Part shown: positions 55,440-64,000 of the stretch, one piece after another
Layout: every line of letters begins with the position of its first letter
How positions within the stretch are numbered: position 1 is the stretch's first letter
Assembly: GCA_021292105.1 (NCBI GenBank)
Contig: CM037867.1
Span: 38,547,771 to 38,611,770, forward strand
DNA length: 64,000 bases
Direction of reading: 5' to 3'
Source: Anadara kagoshimensis
Lineage: Eukaryota; Mollusca; Bivalvia; Arcoida; Arcidae
Notes under the pieces: model-generated
Told to the model about the DNA's origin: nothing
Seen by the model: only the letters and a program-made list of their open reading frames with translations
Databases searched by the model: none
Program-made: the position numbers and the translations under genes

Positions 55440-56145
55440 TTTAATTTACATATTAAGGAGGCTCGAGTGAAATAAATTTTAGAAGCGAGTCGCTAGACTG
55501 GGTCCCGTCACCAAACATGATGACGTAAAATGATTTTTGTTATCTGCTATTTTAATCAGTAAATAAAACACATATTCGAGTTAATATTCTGATATTTGTT
55601 CAAAACCATACGTTGAATATGGTACCAAACCTTTATTTAAAATAACGATGATAACGTCACATACGTTTACGACATATGACGTTTTACGGCATTAATCATC
55701 AAAACAGCAGCGAACCTAAACACGAGAAAGAAAAATACAATGATTAAATACAAAACCAAAATGCCGAAGATCAACAAGGAATAGTACTTAAAATCTATTT
55801 AATCATACGTTTATGCTACATCAAATTTATCTGCCGCAGTTTTTCTTGTAATGCCGACATCAGTGACATCAAAACGCACCGACCGTCGATGGTCACAACT
55901 TTCCGTCATCTTGCTCAGTACAGGCAGAGTTTTATACTTAGGCTAGTAAGTTAGTCAGCTTACACTGTACGAAGTATGCAGACAAACAAATCTAGTAAGA
56001 TGTCGCATGCATCCGTTTTATTGGATATTTACTTGTGTCTGTGACGTCTAATATTTCAGGTCACAGCCAGCTATGTTTGTGTGTTTTGTACTGAAGTAGC
56101 ACCTATGGGAGCTGCTCAGTTCCACATGCATCGTGCGTGGTGGTT
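55440..56145. other. No gene; contains a lone element-end motif
   Basis: At 55454 ttaaggaggctcgagtgaaa appears, the same as the left border of the repeats at 43984 and (reversed) 60501, but the body does not follow. The rest is non-coding. Confidence 0.4.
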
Positions 56146-56146
56146 T

Positions 56147-56150
<4 letters not shown>

Positions 56151-56188
<38 letters not shown>
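56151..56188. repeat. (AT)n microsatellite
   Basis: Pure AT run. Confidence 0.95.
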
Positions 56189-56191
<3 letters not shown>

Positions 56192-58620
56192 ATGGACCAG
56201 ATTCATTCAAACAAACAATGTAGAACTAAACTCCTTAACTCCTTATATATATTATCAGATCATGGATATTTTGTTTTAAAATTCATAATAAATCTTGACC
56301 TTGCCATTAAATAAACAAATAGGAGAAATGTGGCTACCTCAATACTAGTAGAGCAATTGTTTATGGTATAGGTCTCCAGATCAAATCCCTCTCTGACTCT
56401 CTTTTAATGTTCTTACTGTTGACATGCTTGCCGAATATAACCAGAAAATGAGGAAAAGTTGTGTTCTACTTCTCATGACCAATGCATGGAAAAAATGGTT
56501 CATCCTACCACAGACCAGGATAAACTAGCCCCATATATAAGAGAGAAAAGATAAAAAGTACAAGCCTTGAGTAAAATAAAAAGTTTGAATTTGTCTTAAT
56601 GATTAATATCATATAAGTGAATATTTTAAAAACTGCTTTTTAATGAACTTTAATGTCTACAAAGATGACAACTCTACAAAAAGTGTAATTTCTTGTCAAG
56701 GGAATTCAGGTTAAGCAAAGCCAAGTAATCAGCCGCTGATTTCTGTATGAAAAAGAAATAATCTTGACTGCAAAGCAAGTTCTTGTGTAATACATGTACT
56801 GGTAAATTAAAATTAACTATATAATCTAATTATCTAATAATCTAATCTAGCAATGTTAATTGTTACAATTCCCAACTCAAGCAATGAGGAAGGGTGGGGG
56901 TCTTGAAATGCTGACTAGACATGATCAAGATCTGAAGGAAAGATAGTGAATTGAACCAAGCAATCGGAAGATGAACACCTACTCACAATGCCATGATATG
57001 GAACCCTCGGTCACTGCAACAAACATATTGCATGGGTTTAAAAATCTACAACTTATTTAGCTGGCAACACCTCAATATAAGTGACATAACTTAACACAGA
57101 TGCCCAATTGTACCAATCAAATCAATAGCAGAAATAACTCTCATAATTACTTTGAATAAATGACAGCACATTCACATATTTATTGCAAATCTGATATTTA
57201 ATCACAACTGCAGTTATTTACATTTTAACAAATGATTTCTTTCACTATCCACAAATCTCACATTTGAAACATGTAAAATATAATGTTTTGAAACATACAT
57301 GTATACGAGTATCTCTTATCCACATGTATTGCTGTAATTCAAAAATATACACTTGTCATAGACATACCTCCTCAAATAAGCACACATAAATTGTTTATAA
57401 ATTAATCCAAGCATGACAATTAAAAAATTTTATCAAACTCCTATAAACATGATCAACTATCCCTGTATTGTAATATAAACTATATTTGTATATCAAAGTA
57501 TCATATATATGTGACAAGTCCATTTATATGATGCTCAGAAACTGGAGTTGGTCTGCTGCTTTGTTTATATCTAAGAAATGGTGGATGAGATCCTGCTATA
57601 CCTAAAAAATAAAAGAACATACTTTATAAGAATTGTGACAAAATGTAAGTAAAAAGATCAAACACACCACAAAATACAACACACTAAAATGTATTACAAA
57701 ATAAATTGTACTGCTAAATTGAATTGAAAGTATACAATTTTGTGTACTGGTAATTAATAGAATATATTATTATTTATTATAATAAGAAAATAAACAATAA
57801 TCGTATCAGTATTGTACTCATTACTAATGATTGGGGTCATCCTGTTCCAGGCCTTAAAAAAGGTCTATGTTTTCAATTATTTCATGGGCATGATATCACA
57901 ACTTAATGCAAATTGATAATCAGCATTATATCAAAAAATATAAAGGAGAAAGAGTTGAAACTGGATTTATTCAAAACTAAGCTAAAAGATGGGTTGGTGT
58001 TGGTTCACAGACAGTATCATTATGAGACAAAAATGTTATTTTGGGGCCAATCCACAAGAACCCCTTCTGAACTGAACACTGAATACACTGGTGCATAAAA
58101 AGCATATCATTATTGTCACCAAAATGAACTAGTACTGGAAAAAATTACATTGTGCTGTCTTGAATGTAATGATGAACAAACAGATTGTTAAAAGCATAAA
58201 CAATTTCATATAAAATGCCTGTAATGTATTATCATCATACATTTAGCAGATCTCTGTTTTCCTATTTACACTTTGCATGATAGCACTTATTCATGCATCT
58301 CAAAAAGTCAAAATCTTGTTCTTTGACCTTACTTACTTGTTACATAGTTTACATAATTTCTGTTGCTGTAATATATGTAACACACCAAGTGCCCTGACTG
58401 AGTATTGCCCCCCCACTCCCCTGTGAAAAGCGAGTATTTTACCACAGTGCTAAATATCTGGACCAGAAATTCTGGCAGTAAATCACTCTATTATATCTAC
58501 TATATACAACACTACAACACATCCAGCTCAGTCCTGCTACATCATACATGCACATGTAAATTTCCTAAAACAATATAAAATGACTAACATGGTTAACTGC
58601 TGACCATTATCTTTCTATAA
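56189..58620. other. No gene recognised
   Basis: 2.4 kb with only short frames. It has slightly different composition from the array (fewer T-runs), which could be intronic or intergenic DNA. I found no repeats shared with the rest of the window. Confidence 0.4.
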
Positions 58621-58624
58621 TCAA

Positions 58625-58795
58625 AAACAAACATACTAATCCATGTCTAAATTACAATCTAGAAGCAAAGTAAAACTTTGGAACTGACAAGTTAGGTTAG
58701 ACACATGAACTTCCACAAGGGAAGTAAGCCGGGTGCTCCCAAAGGGTAAACACCCCCTGTTTAGCTAGCTACACCTGCCACGTGTGTAGCTATTA
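58625..58795 (-). repeat. Inverted RT-element tail
   Basis: Closely matches the reverse complement of 63045-63210 (aaacatactaatccatg, aagcaaagtaaaac, ggaactgacaagttaggtta, gggtgctcc, ctgtttagctagct). It stops inside the tail, so neither end of the RT frame is present. Confidence 0.7.
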
Positions 58796-58814
58796 GCATA
58801 CCTATTAACAGTTT

Positions 58815-59135
58815 CTTTAGTAATGTGGCAGACTGGGTAGTACAATGGGTAGAGCGTCTCGCTAGTATTTGGAAGGTCCTAGGTTAGAGTCTTGTATTGG
58901 CTGCTATATTTTTCTCTTTTCTCTTACATTTGGGGCTCACTCCACCCTGGCAAGTGGCAGACCAATAGGTTGGTCTCGGTGGAACCTGGTGGTTTTGACT
59001 CATTGGAGTTGATTCCCAAAAAGGAAGATAGGATGTGGCGCAAGGGACTGGACAGGTGGCTGGGTAGCTGAGTGGGTAAAGCTTCCCGCAAGTATTTAGA
59101 TTGTCCCCGTTTCTAGTCCTGGTTTGGCTGTTGCA
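58815..59135 (+). mobile_element. Two tRNA-like SINE heads in tandem
   Basis: 58822-58892 and 59048-59118 share the order ggctgggtag, gtgggta(g/a)agc, ccgc/tcgctagtattt, then a gttagagtct / gtttctagtcc B-box-like site, followed by a ggctg...ttttt end. Intervening DNA has a cctggcaagtggcagacc segment. Both are degenerate. The call as tRNA-derived SINE heads rests on box order only. Confidence 0.45.
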
Positions 59136-59159
59136 TTTTTTTAGTTTAAACTCACACCT

Positions 59160-59174
59160 CCCCCCCCCCCCCCC
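59160..59174. repeat. Poly-C run
   Basis: Fifteen C in a row in an AT-rich context; length is probably unreliable. Confidence 0.9.
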
Positions 59175-60224
59175 GCTCCATTGAATATTGGATGAAAAGT
59201 GTTCCATGCATTGCATAACTTTTAATTTCACATGATAGATTTAGCAATTGAATCATAAAAAATAACACCCCAACTGCACTGGACAGACACACTCCGGCAC
59301 AGGTCTGGGCACTGCACATGTGTCTAAGTTGAAATGTCTAAATAATATTACCGTGTATTCACGATGTTCAAAACAAAATTATATGCTTTTTAATAAACAT
59401 ATTGAAAAAAATATACCTACTGTATTCGATTTTTTAACATCTTTGTTTCTGTCGTTAAGTTCTGTGCATGTCTTCAATGCAAAAAATGTGACACGGAATA
59501 AAGTTAAAGGTTATAAAAAACAAAATGGACACGTAACGGAATCCCGGAAATTAACGTCGGTTCATTCACGGTTACATCAAGATTTTACTTTTGATAGCAT
59601 TAACATTGAACTAAGACAACCTAAATGCACAAAATATTTTTAAATGTACAATTTAAAAAGTCATGAGCAAAATTTAATTTATATTTTTTCAAACTCGCAA
59701 CACAAATTTGATAAACCGCTTGAGCAGTTAAAGTAACTTTAGCAACACATACTATATTACAAATATATGTCGTCGTCGGTTTGCTAAAATATTGATAATT
59801 TATCGTAGATTTTCATTTTTTGGGTTAAATGTTAATTTATAATGTAAACAATCGTTTTTATTACCTATTGCACCAAAAGTATCGCTTACTTCAAAATTAA
59901 ACTAAATAAATCCTCCAAAATAACTAAATAAAGATAGGGGTAGGGTTGTTACCATAGCGACTGTACAGTAAACGAATCCGGTGACCCATATTTTTTAATA
60001 TCTTATTTTATCAAATATATGTCGAGCTATATTCATGAGATTTTGAAACTCTTGGTAATTTGCTTCTTAAAAATATTCAATTTTTTGTTCCTACTTTTAT
60101 CTGAAAATAGTGCTAAATATTACCCTGATAAATCTCTAATGTCCACACAATTATTATTAAATTGTGTATTTATTTTAATTTGTCACTGTTCAAATCTCCT
60201 TTAATCAAAAGAGAAGATTTATGT
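59175..60224. other. No gene recognised
   Basis: A 107-codon frame at 59320-59643 has mixed composition (KNVTRNKVKGYKKQNGH) but no recognisable domain, signal or neighbour. I would not call it without transcript evidence. Confidence 0.35.
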
Positions 60225-60501
60225 CTTACAACTATCTTGGAAAATAAATAAATTTATCACCATTTAAATGTTTAAACACTGTAACAAATTATTCATTCTT
60301 AAACGTATGGAGAGCAATAAAAATCCTTTAAAAAGGCATAAAATTGGGTCATTTCCGCTATTTCTAAAGCCAGATACAGAAAAATGGAGTCCGGTGACCT
60401 ATACTAAATTGTTCATTTTTCAAATATTTAAATTTTGCTCTACAAAATATATAAAATTCACAATGATGGTAATTAAACTTTTTTTCACTCGAGCCTCCTT
60501 A
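60225..60501 (+). mobile_element. Dispersed repeat with conserved 80-codon frame, partner of 43966
   Basis: Homology starts at acaactatcttggaaaataaat and ends at tttcactcgagcctcctta. The frame (ESNKNPLKRHKIGSFPLFLK ... SPVTYTK ... FTMMVIK) is open, as in the other copy, over about 80 codons. The inverted orientation to 43966 across 16 kb makes a pair of short inverted repeats. Confidence 0.6.
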
Positions 60502-61947
60502 AACCAAAATAATTTATAACGTCCAAAAAAATAACAAAATCTAGGACTAGACTCAAAAAAGTTTTGTTTATATTTTTTTTACTTTGATATTAAAAAACAA
60601 AGTGAAAAATAATAATTCGAAGAAGAGGCCCAATCAACCCTGTTTAAATCACCTGTACCATACTGTATTTTATACAGCCCTACCATCACAACATAGACAA
60701 TATATTCTTGAATAAATCCGATAGGTCACATAAACTTGCCATTAAAAAGCTCAGCAAATAGTGTAGTAATCATAAGTGCACGTGTAAAAATACTTAAAAC
60801 GTATGGGGGTGGCATTTTTTTCAAATTTTCGAGGGTTGACAATGGCTAGTATATTTGCAGTCCAAAATTTTCGCGGTCTACTCGAGGAACATTATTGGAT
60901 GCCTTAGTGACAGTGTTTCTTTGGAATACAATTGACTGCGAATATAGCGAAAATATAACAACAACGAAATATAAGCACCATAGAGTATTGGTGACCAAGC
61001 CGTCTAAAGTGTTTGGCTCTCAAAAATGGATGTTTAATGTTTTACCTTGGTTTATTTTCAAAATCTTTTAATTTTTTTATTTACTTTTTTAAAAAAAGCG
61101 TAAATTTGTTATGGCTATTCATATTTTTTTGTTATTTAAAGCCATGGCGACCAAGTCTGATGTCGGGCAGAAATGTTTAATACAATTTTATATATACCTT
61201 TTGGTTAAATTTGATCAAGCACTCTTAAAATAATTTTAAAATATTTAGCCTAAAACAAACCTCCTGTATTTACAAAATTTAAAGAGATGTCTACGTCAGA
61301 CCAAAATGTGAAAAAATCGATATTTCAAACATATTGAACTACATGTAAGAAAGGCAGAAGGATCAAAATTATTTTTACACTTAGGGCAATAAGTGAACGA
61401 TTAAGCAAATCTGAAATTTAAAGAATGTTAGAATTTTAGAAGGAGGGTAAATTTGATTAACACATTTATCTGCCAATACTTTTTATTGTATCCTGTATTA
61501 ACGATATTGTCGAAGGTGCTTAGTCCGCCGGCAAAAATAGCAACCAGGTGGTTGTAATTTTTACTTAAACTGTCTTAAGTTTGCAGAACTATATATAAAT
61601 TTATAAGGTTATATTACAAAAGCGAACTCTTACTTTTGTCTTTCACAAACTGAAAAAAACAAATCATAAGAAATCAATACATTGAAATATTCTAAAAACA
61701 GCAAAAATAGCAAAACTACAAAGGAAATAAAAAACATTATAAAGTTGTTAAAAAAACCCAAGAAAAACCAATGATATTATCCTTAATAATAATTTAAACA
61801 CTGTAGTTAAGGGTAGTTTTTATAGAGTTTTTCAAATTTAACGGTTGAACGCATTTTTGAACGAAGGTTTTACTAAAAACGACAACTTTGTATCCCCACG
61901 TATCTCGAATTTAACTTTCGCATAAGATTTAACCTGGTAGCTATGGT
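60502..61947. other. No gene recognised
   Basis: AT-rich DNA with poly-T and poly-A runs. Nothing conserved elsewhere in the window. Confidence 0.4.
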
Positions 61948-62204
61948 TTGAGAGAAAAACAAACAAGTTTATACTTTGACTTTTACATAACGGCGATTGA
62001 TCAATGGTTGGCATGGCCAAATCCTGGACACAAATTTAAAGAGTATCACCTGGATTATATTCCTGTCAATGAAATTGAATCAGCAATTTCAAAGGGGATG
62101 TTGAAAATTTATGCTCATGCAGAGATCCACTCACATACGAACAGATGCAATACCAAGCCAGAACCTTACCAGCCTATAGCCAGGAGAGCTAAAATCGGAT
62201 TAAA
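61948..62204 (+). pseudogene. Unrecognised 80-codon exon-like frame
   Basis: Reads TAIDQWLAWPNPGHKFKEYH, then VNEIESAIS, then EIHSHTNRCNTKPEPYQPIA. Composition is protein-like and unlike the AT-rich frames around it. It is followed, in another frame, by the RT. It could be an exon of a broken host gene into which the element inserted, or part of another element. No family is recognised. Confidence 0.35.
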
Positions 62205-63013
62205 GAAATTATTCACTTGTCTTTTTTCTACAAAAACGGTAAGCCAAGATACAAATATCTGGTGCTGAACAGGGATTCTGGTTATTTTTCAAGCATCATA
62301 CGGATTCCAACGAAATATACTGAAGATACCATCAACAAAATGTTGGAGTTTTTGATAGATAACATATTTGTTGTGTTTGGTAATATAGTATTTCAGCAAA
62401 CAATCGGTATACCAATGGGTACAAACTGTGCACCATTGCTTGCTGATTTATTTCTTTATTCTTACGAAGCAGAATTTATGCAGAACCTTCTTTAATCTGG
62501 AGAGAAAACTGTCGCCAAATCATTCAACTCAACATACAGATACATAGATGACGTTCTGTCTCTTAACAATCCTAAATTTGGAGACTATGTAAATGTCATC
62601 TATCCTACTGAGCTTGAAATAAAAGACACGACTGATTCCTCAAGTTCTGCTTCATATTTAGACTTATACCTGAATTATGACGCACAAGAAAGGCTACATT
62701 TTAAACTTTATGACAAACGTGATGACCTTAATTTTTCTATTGTCAACTTTCCTTTTTTATGCAGCAATATACCTGCTTCTCCTGCTTATGGTGTATTTGT
62801 TTCCCAATTAATACGCTATGGTAGAGCTTGTTCCCACTACGGGGACTTTGTACAACGAAGTAGGCTGCTTGCAAATAAACTGTTGACTCAGGGATATTGC
62901 AAGCCTAGGCTTATCAAGGCCCTCAAAAAGTTTTATGGCCGTCATCACAGTATTGTTGATAAGTTTAAGTCTCTGTGTCCAGGATTGCCTTGGATATATT
63001 TGACATCTCATAG
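62205..63013 (+). pseudogene. Reverse transcriptase, longest copy of the element (R7)
   Basis: The frame starts around SFFYKNGKPRYKYLVLNRD and contains the RT motifs QQTIGIPMGTNCAPLLADLF and YRYIDDVLSLNN with the catalytic DD at 62547-62552. YLDLYLNYDAQERLHFKLYD, FLCSNIPASPAYGVFVSQLI and KKFYGRHH follow. A stop (taa at 62493) lies between the two catalytic motifs, and a one-base change near 62965 shifts the end from the ancestral VS-x-RIALDIFD-x-stop, which would end at 63013. The 5' part of the element is missing. The motif style fits a Penelope-like or related non-LTR eukaryotic RT; I cannot settle the class without a search. Confidence 0.8.
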
Positions 63014-63215
63014 TTCCATGTTCCTTTCACACAATTTTGATTACACACGTGACGGGTGTGGCTAGCTAAACAGGAGGTGCTTACCCTTCCGGAGCACCCG
63101 GCCTCACTTCCCTGGTGGAAGTTCACGTGTCTAACCTAACTTGTCAGTTCCAAAGTTTTTACTTTGCTTCTGGATTGTGATTCGGAAATGGATAAGTATG
63201 TTTGTTTTGATCAAA
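63014..63215 (+). repeat. 3' tail of the RT element
   Basis: About 200 bases with fixed landmarks (cacacaattttgattacacac, gctagctaaacaggaggtgc, cacccggcctcac, gaagttcacgtgtctaa, ctgtcagttccaaag, gatgtgattcgg-like end). It is the reference for all the scattered tails listed above. It ends close to gtatgtttgttttg; no poly-A or clear target duplication is visible. Confidence 0.7.
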
Positions 63216-64000
63216 CTACAAAATTCAAAAGCCATTTCATGTTCATTAAAAATTACTGCTTGTTTTCCCTATTTCAGAAAAGCTAAACGTTAAAAGTTTG
63301 TGGATTTTCAATGGAACGGGCTACAAATCAATAAATATTTTACTTATCAGATCCAAGTCTAGTTAAAAATCTTAGTTTTCAGTAAAATGCATGCATAATA
63401 TCTCTTATAATGCACAAAAATATATTTTCGGTTGGTTTAAAATGTCGGTACTTTTCATGTGACGTAGTTATGGCGAAAACTACTATTAACGGAGGTAAGT
63501 AAGTGCACATTGAATGGTAGCTAAGAGGTCCGTTTAGTTTTAAAATGTTAACAAAAATACTGTAGTGACAATTTTATCTACTGCCGACTAATATTTAAGC
63601 AAATTTTTATCATTTTTAAATTTTAATTTTTAAATATTGTTAATGATAAAAAAAACAACACATGTCAATGCGCTAATGTTACTGCATCTACAATGAATTT
63701 AATACTTTTCATCTGATGGTACATCTTTATGACATTTAAGAAATCTAAAACATCTACTAGAAAAGACTTTCGAAAAATAAAAATGTGATATTTTCAAATA
63801 TATAATCAAATTTAAAATAATAAAATACATACATTAAAAACGACACGCACGTGACAGGTATTTTTAGTTAGTTGATACTCATAAATTTCGTTTTAATAAA
63901 TTCCGATAAAATCCAACCTAATATCGAAAACTTTTTTAATTTCACATATAAAAACTCAAAATGATGATAATAGAACAAAAATACAATATCATATGAAAAC
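63216..64000. other. No gene recognised
   Basis: AT-rich DNA to the window end, with no repeats or frames worth calling. Confidence 0.4.

Noticed and set aside
59320..59643. 107-codon frame as a gene
   Set aside because: No domain, signal peptide, paralogue or conserved copy. The length is within chance for this region.
300..63215. Regularly repeated segments as a CRISPR array
   Set aside because: Repeats are hundreds of bases to several kilobases long, irregularly spaced and in a eukaryotic genome. They are retroelement tails and gene duplications.

Overview
The window is eukaryotic, AT-rich and dominated by repeats. It most likely comes from a bivalve mollusc. The grounds are intronless, tandemly amplified B-box/coiled-coil/beta-propeller (TRIM-like) genes, a high-copy reverse-transcriptase (RT) element with a long 3' tail, tRNA-derived SINEs with a mollusc-like body, TA-flanked MITEs with TCGCGA motifs, and many (AT)n and (GT)n runs. 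There is no sign of operons, ribosome-binding sites or bacterial genes. The species assignment is an inference from style, not from a marker gene.

Positions 1-42300 hold a decayed tandem array. Its ancestral unit was about 7 kb. In order, a unit contains: an inverted RT-element tail; a 5'-truncated RT fragment with its 3' tail; a GC-richer block packed with CCGAG motifs; an (AT)n run; a second, older RT-tail fragment; about 0.9 kb of upstream sequence; a one-exon TRIM-like gene of 510 codons; and a 1.5 kb 3' flank that contains a third RT-tail fragment. Copies C (10800), D (17745), E (26491) and F (33517) are close relatives, spaced about 6.9-8.7 kb apart. D and F are fully open. E differs by one nonsense codon and C by three single-base deletions. 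Copy A (2611) has lost its 5' third and copy B (4860) is badly broken. A start-less relic lies at 22629, and a relic of only 11 codons lies at 39577. Copy G (40280) is nearly open and, together with B, represents a second subfamily with a different propeller and upstream region. Insertions interrupt the array: a MITE and a DDE-transposase remnant after B, an inverted segment at 22.8-23.5 kb, and a 1.9 kb insert after F.

Positions 42300-64000 carry no intact gene that I can defend. They hold dispersed repeats, including inverted RT tails, SINEs, a perfect-TIR MITE and several matched repeat pairs. They also hold a frameshifted secreted, receptor-ectodomain-like gene at 51115 with a shorter second copy at 54440. 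A longer RT copy at 62205-63013 identifies the element whose tail is scattered through the whole window.

If D and F are expressed, they should make cytoplasmic RING-less TRIM-type proteins: zinc-binding B-box 2, antiparallel coiled coil, then an NHL-like propeller. Between D and F the first 200 residues are almost identical while the propeller has diverged. That is the pattern expected of an array that keeps its scaffold and varies its recognition domain.
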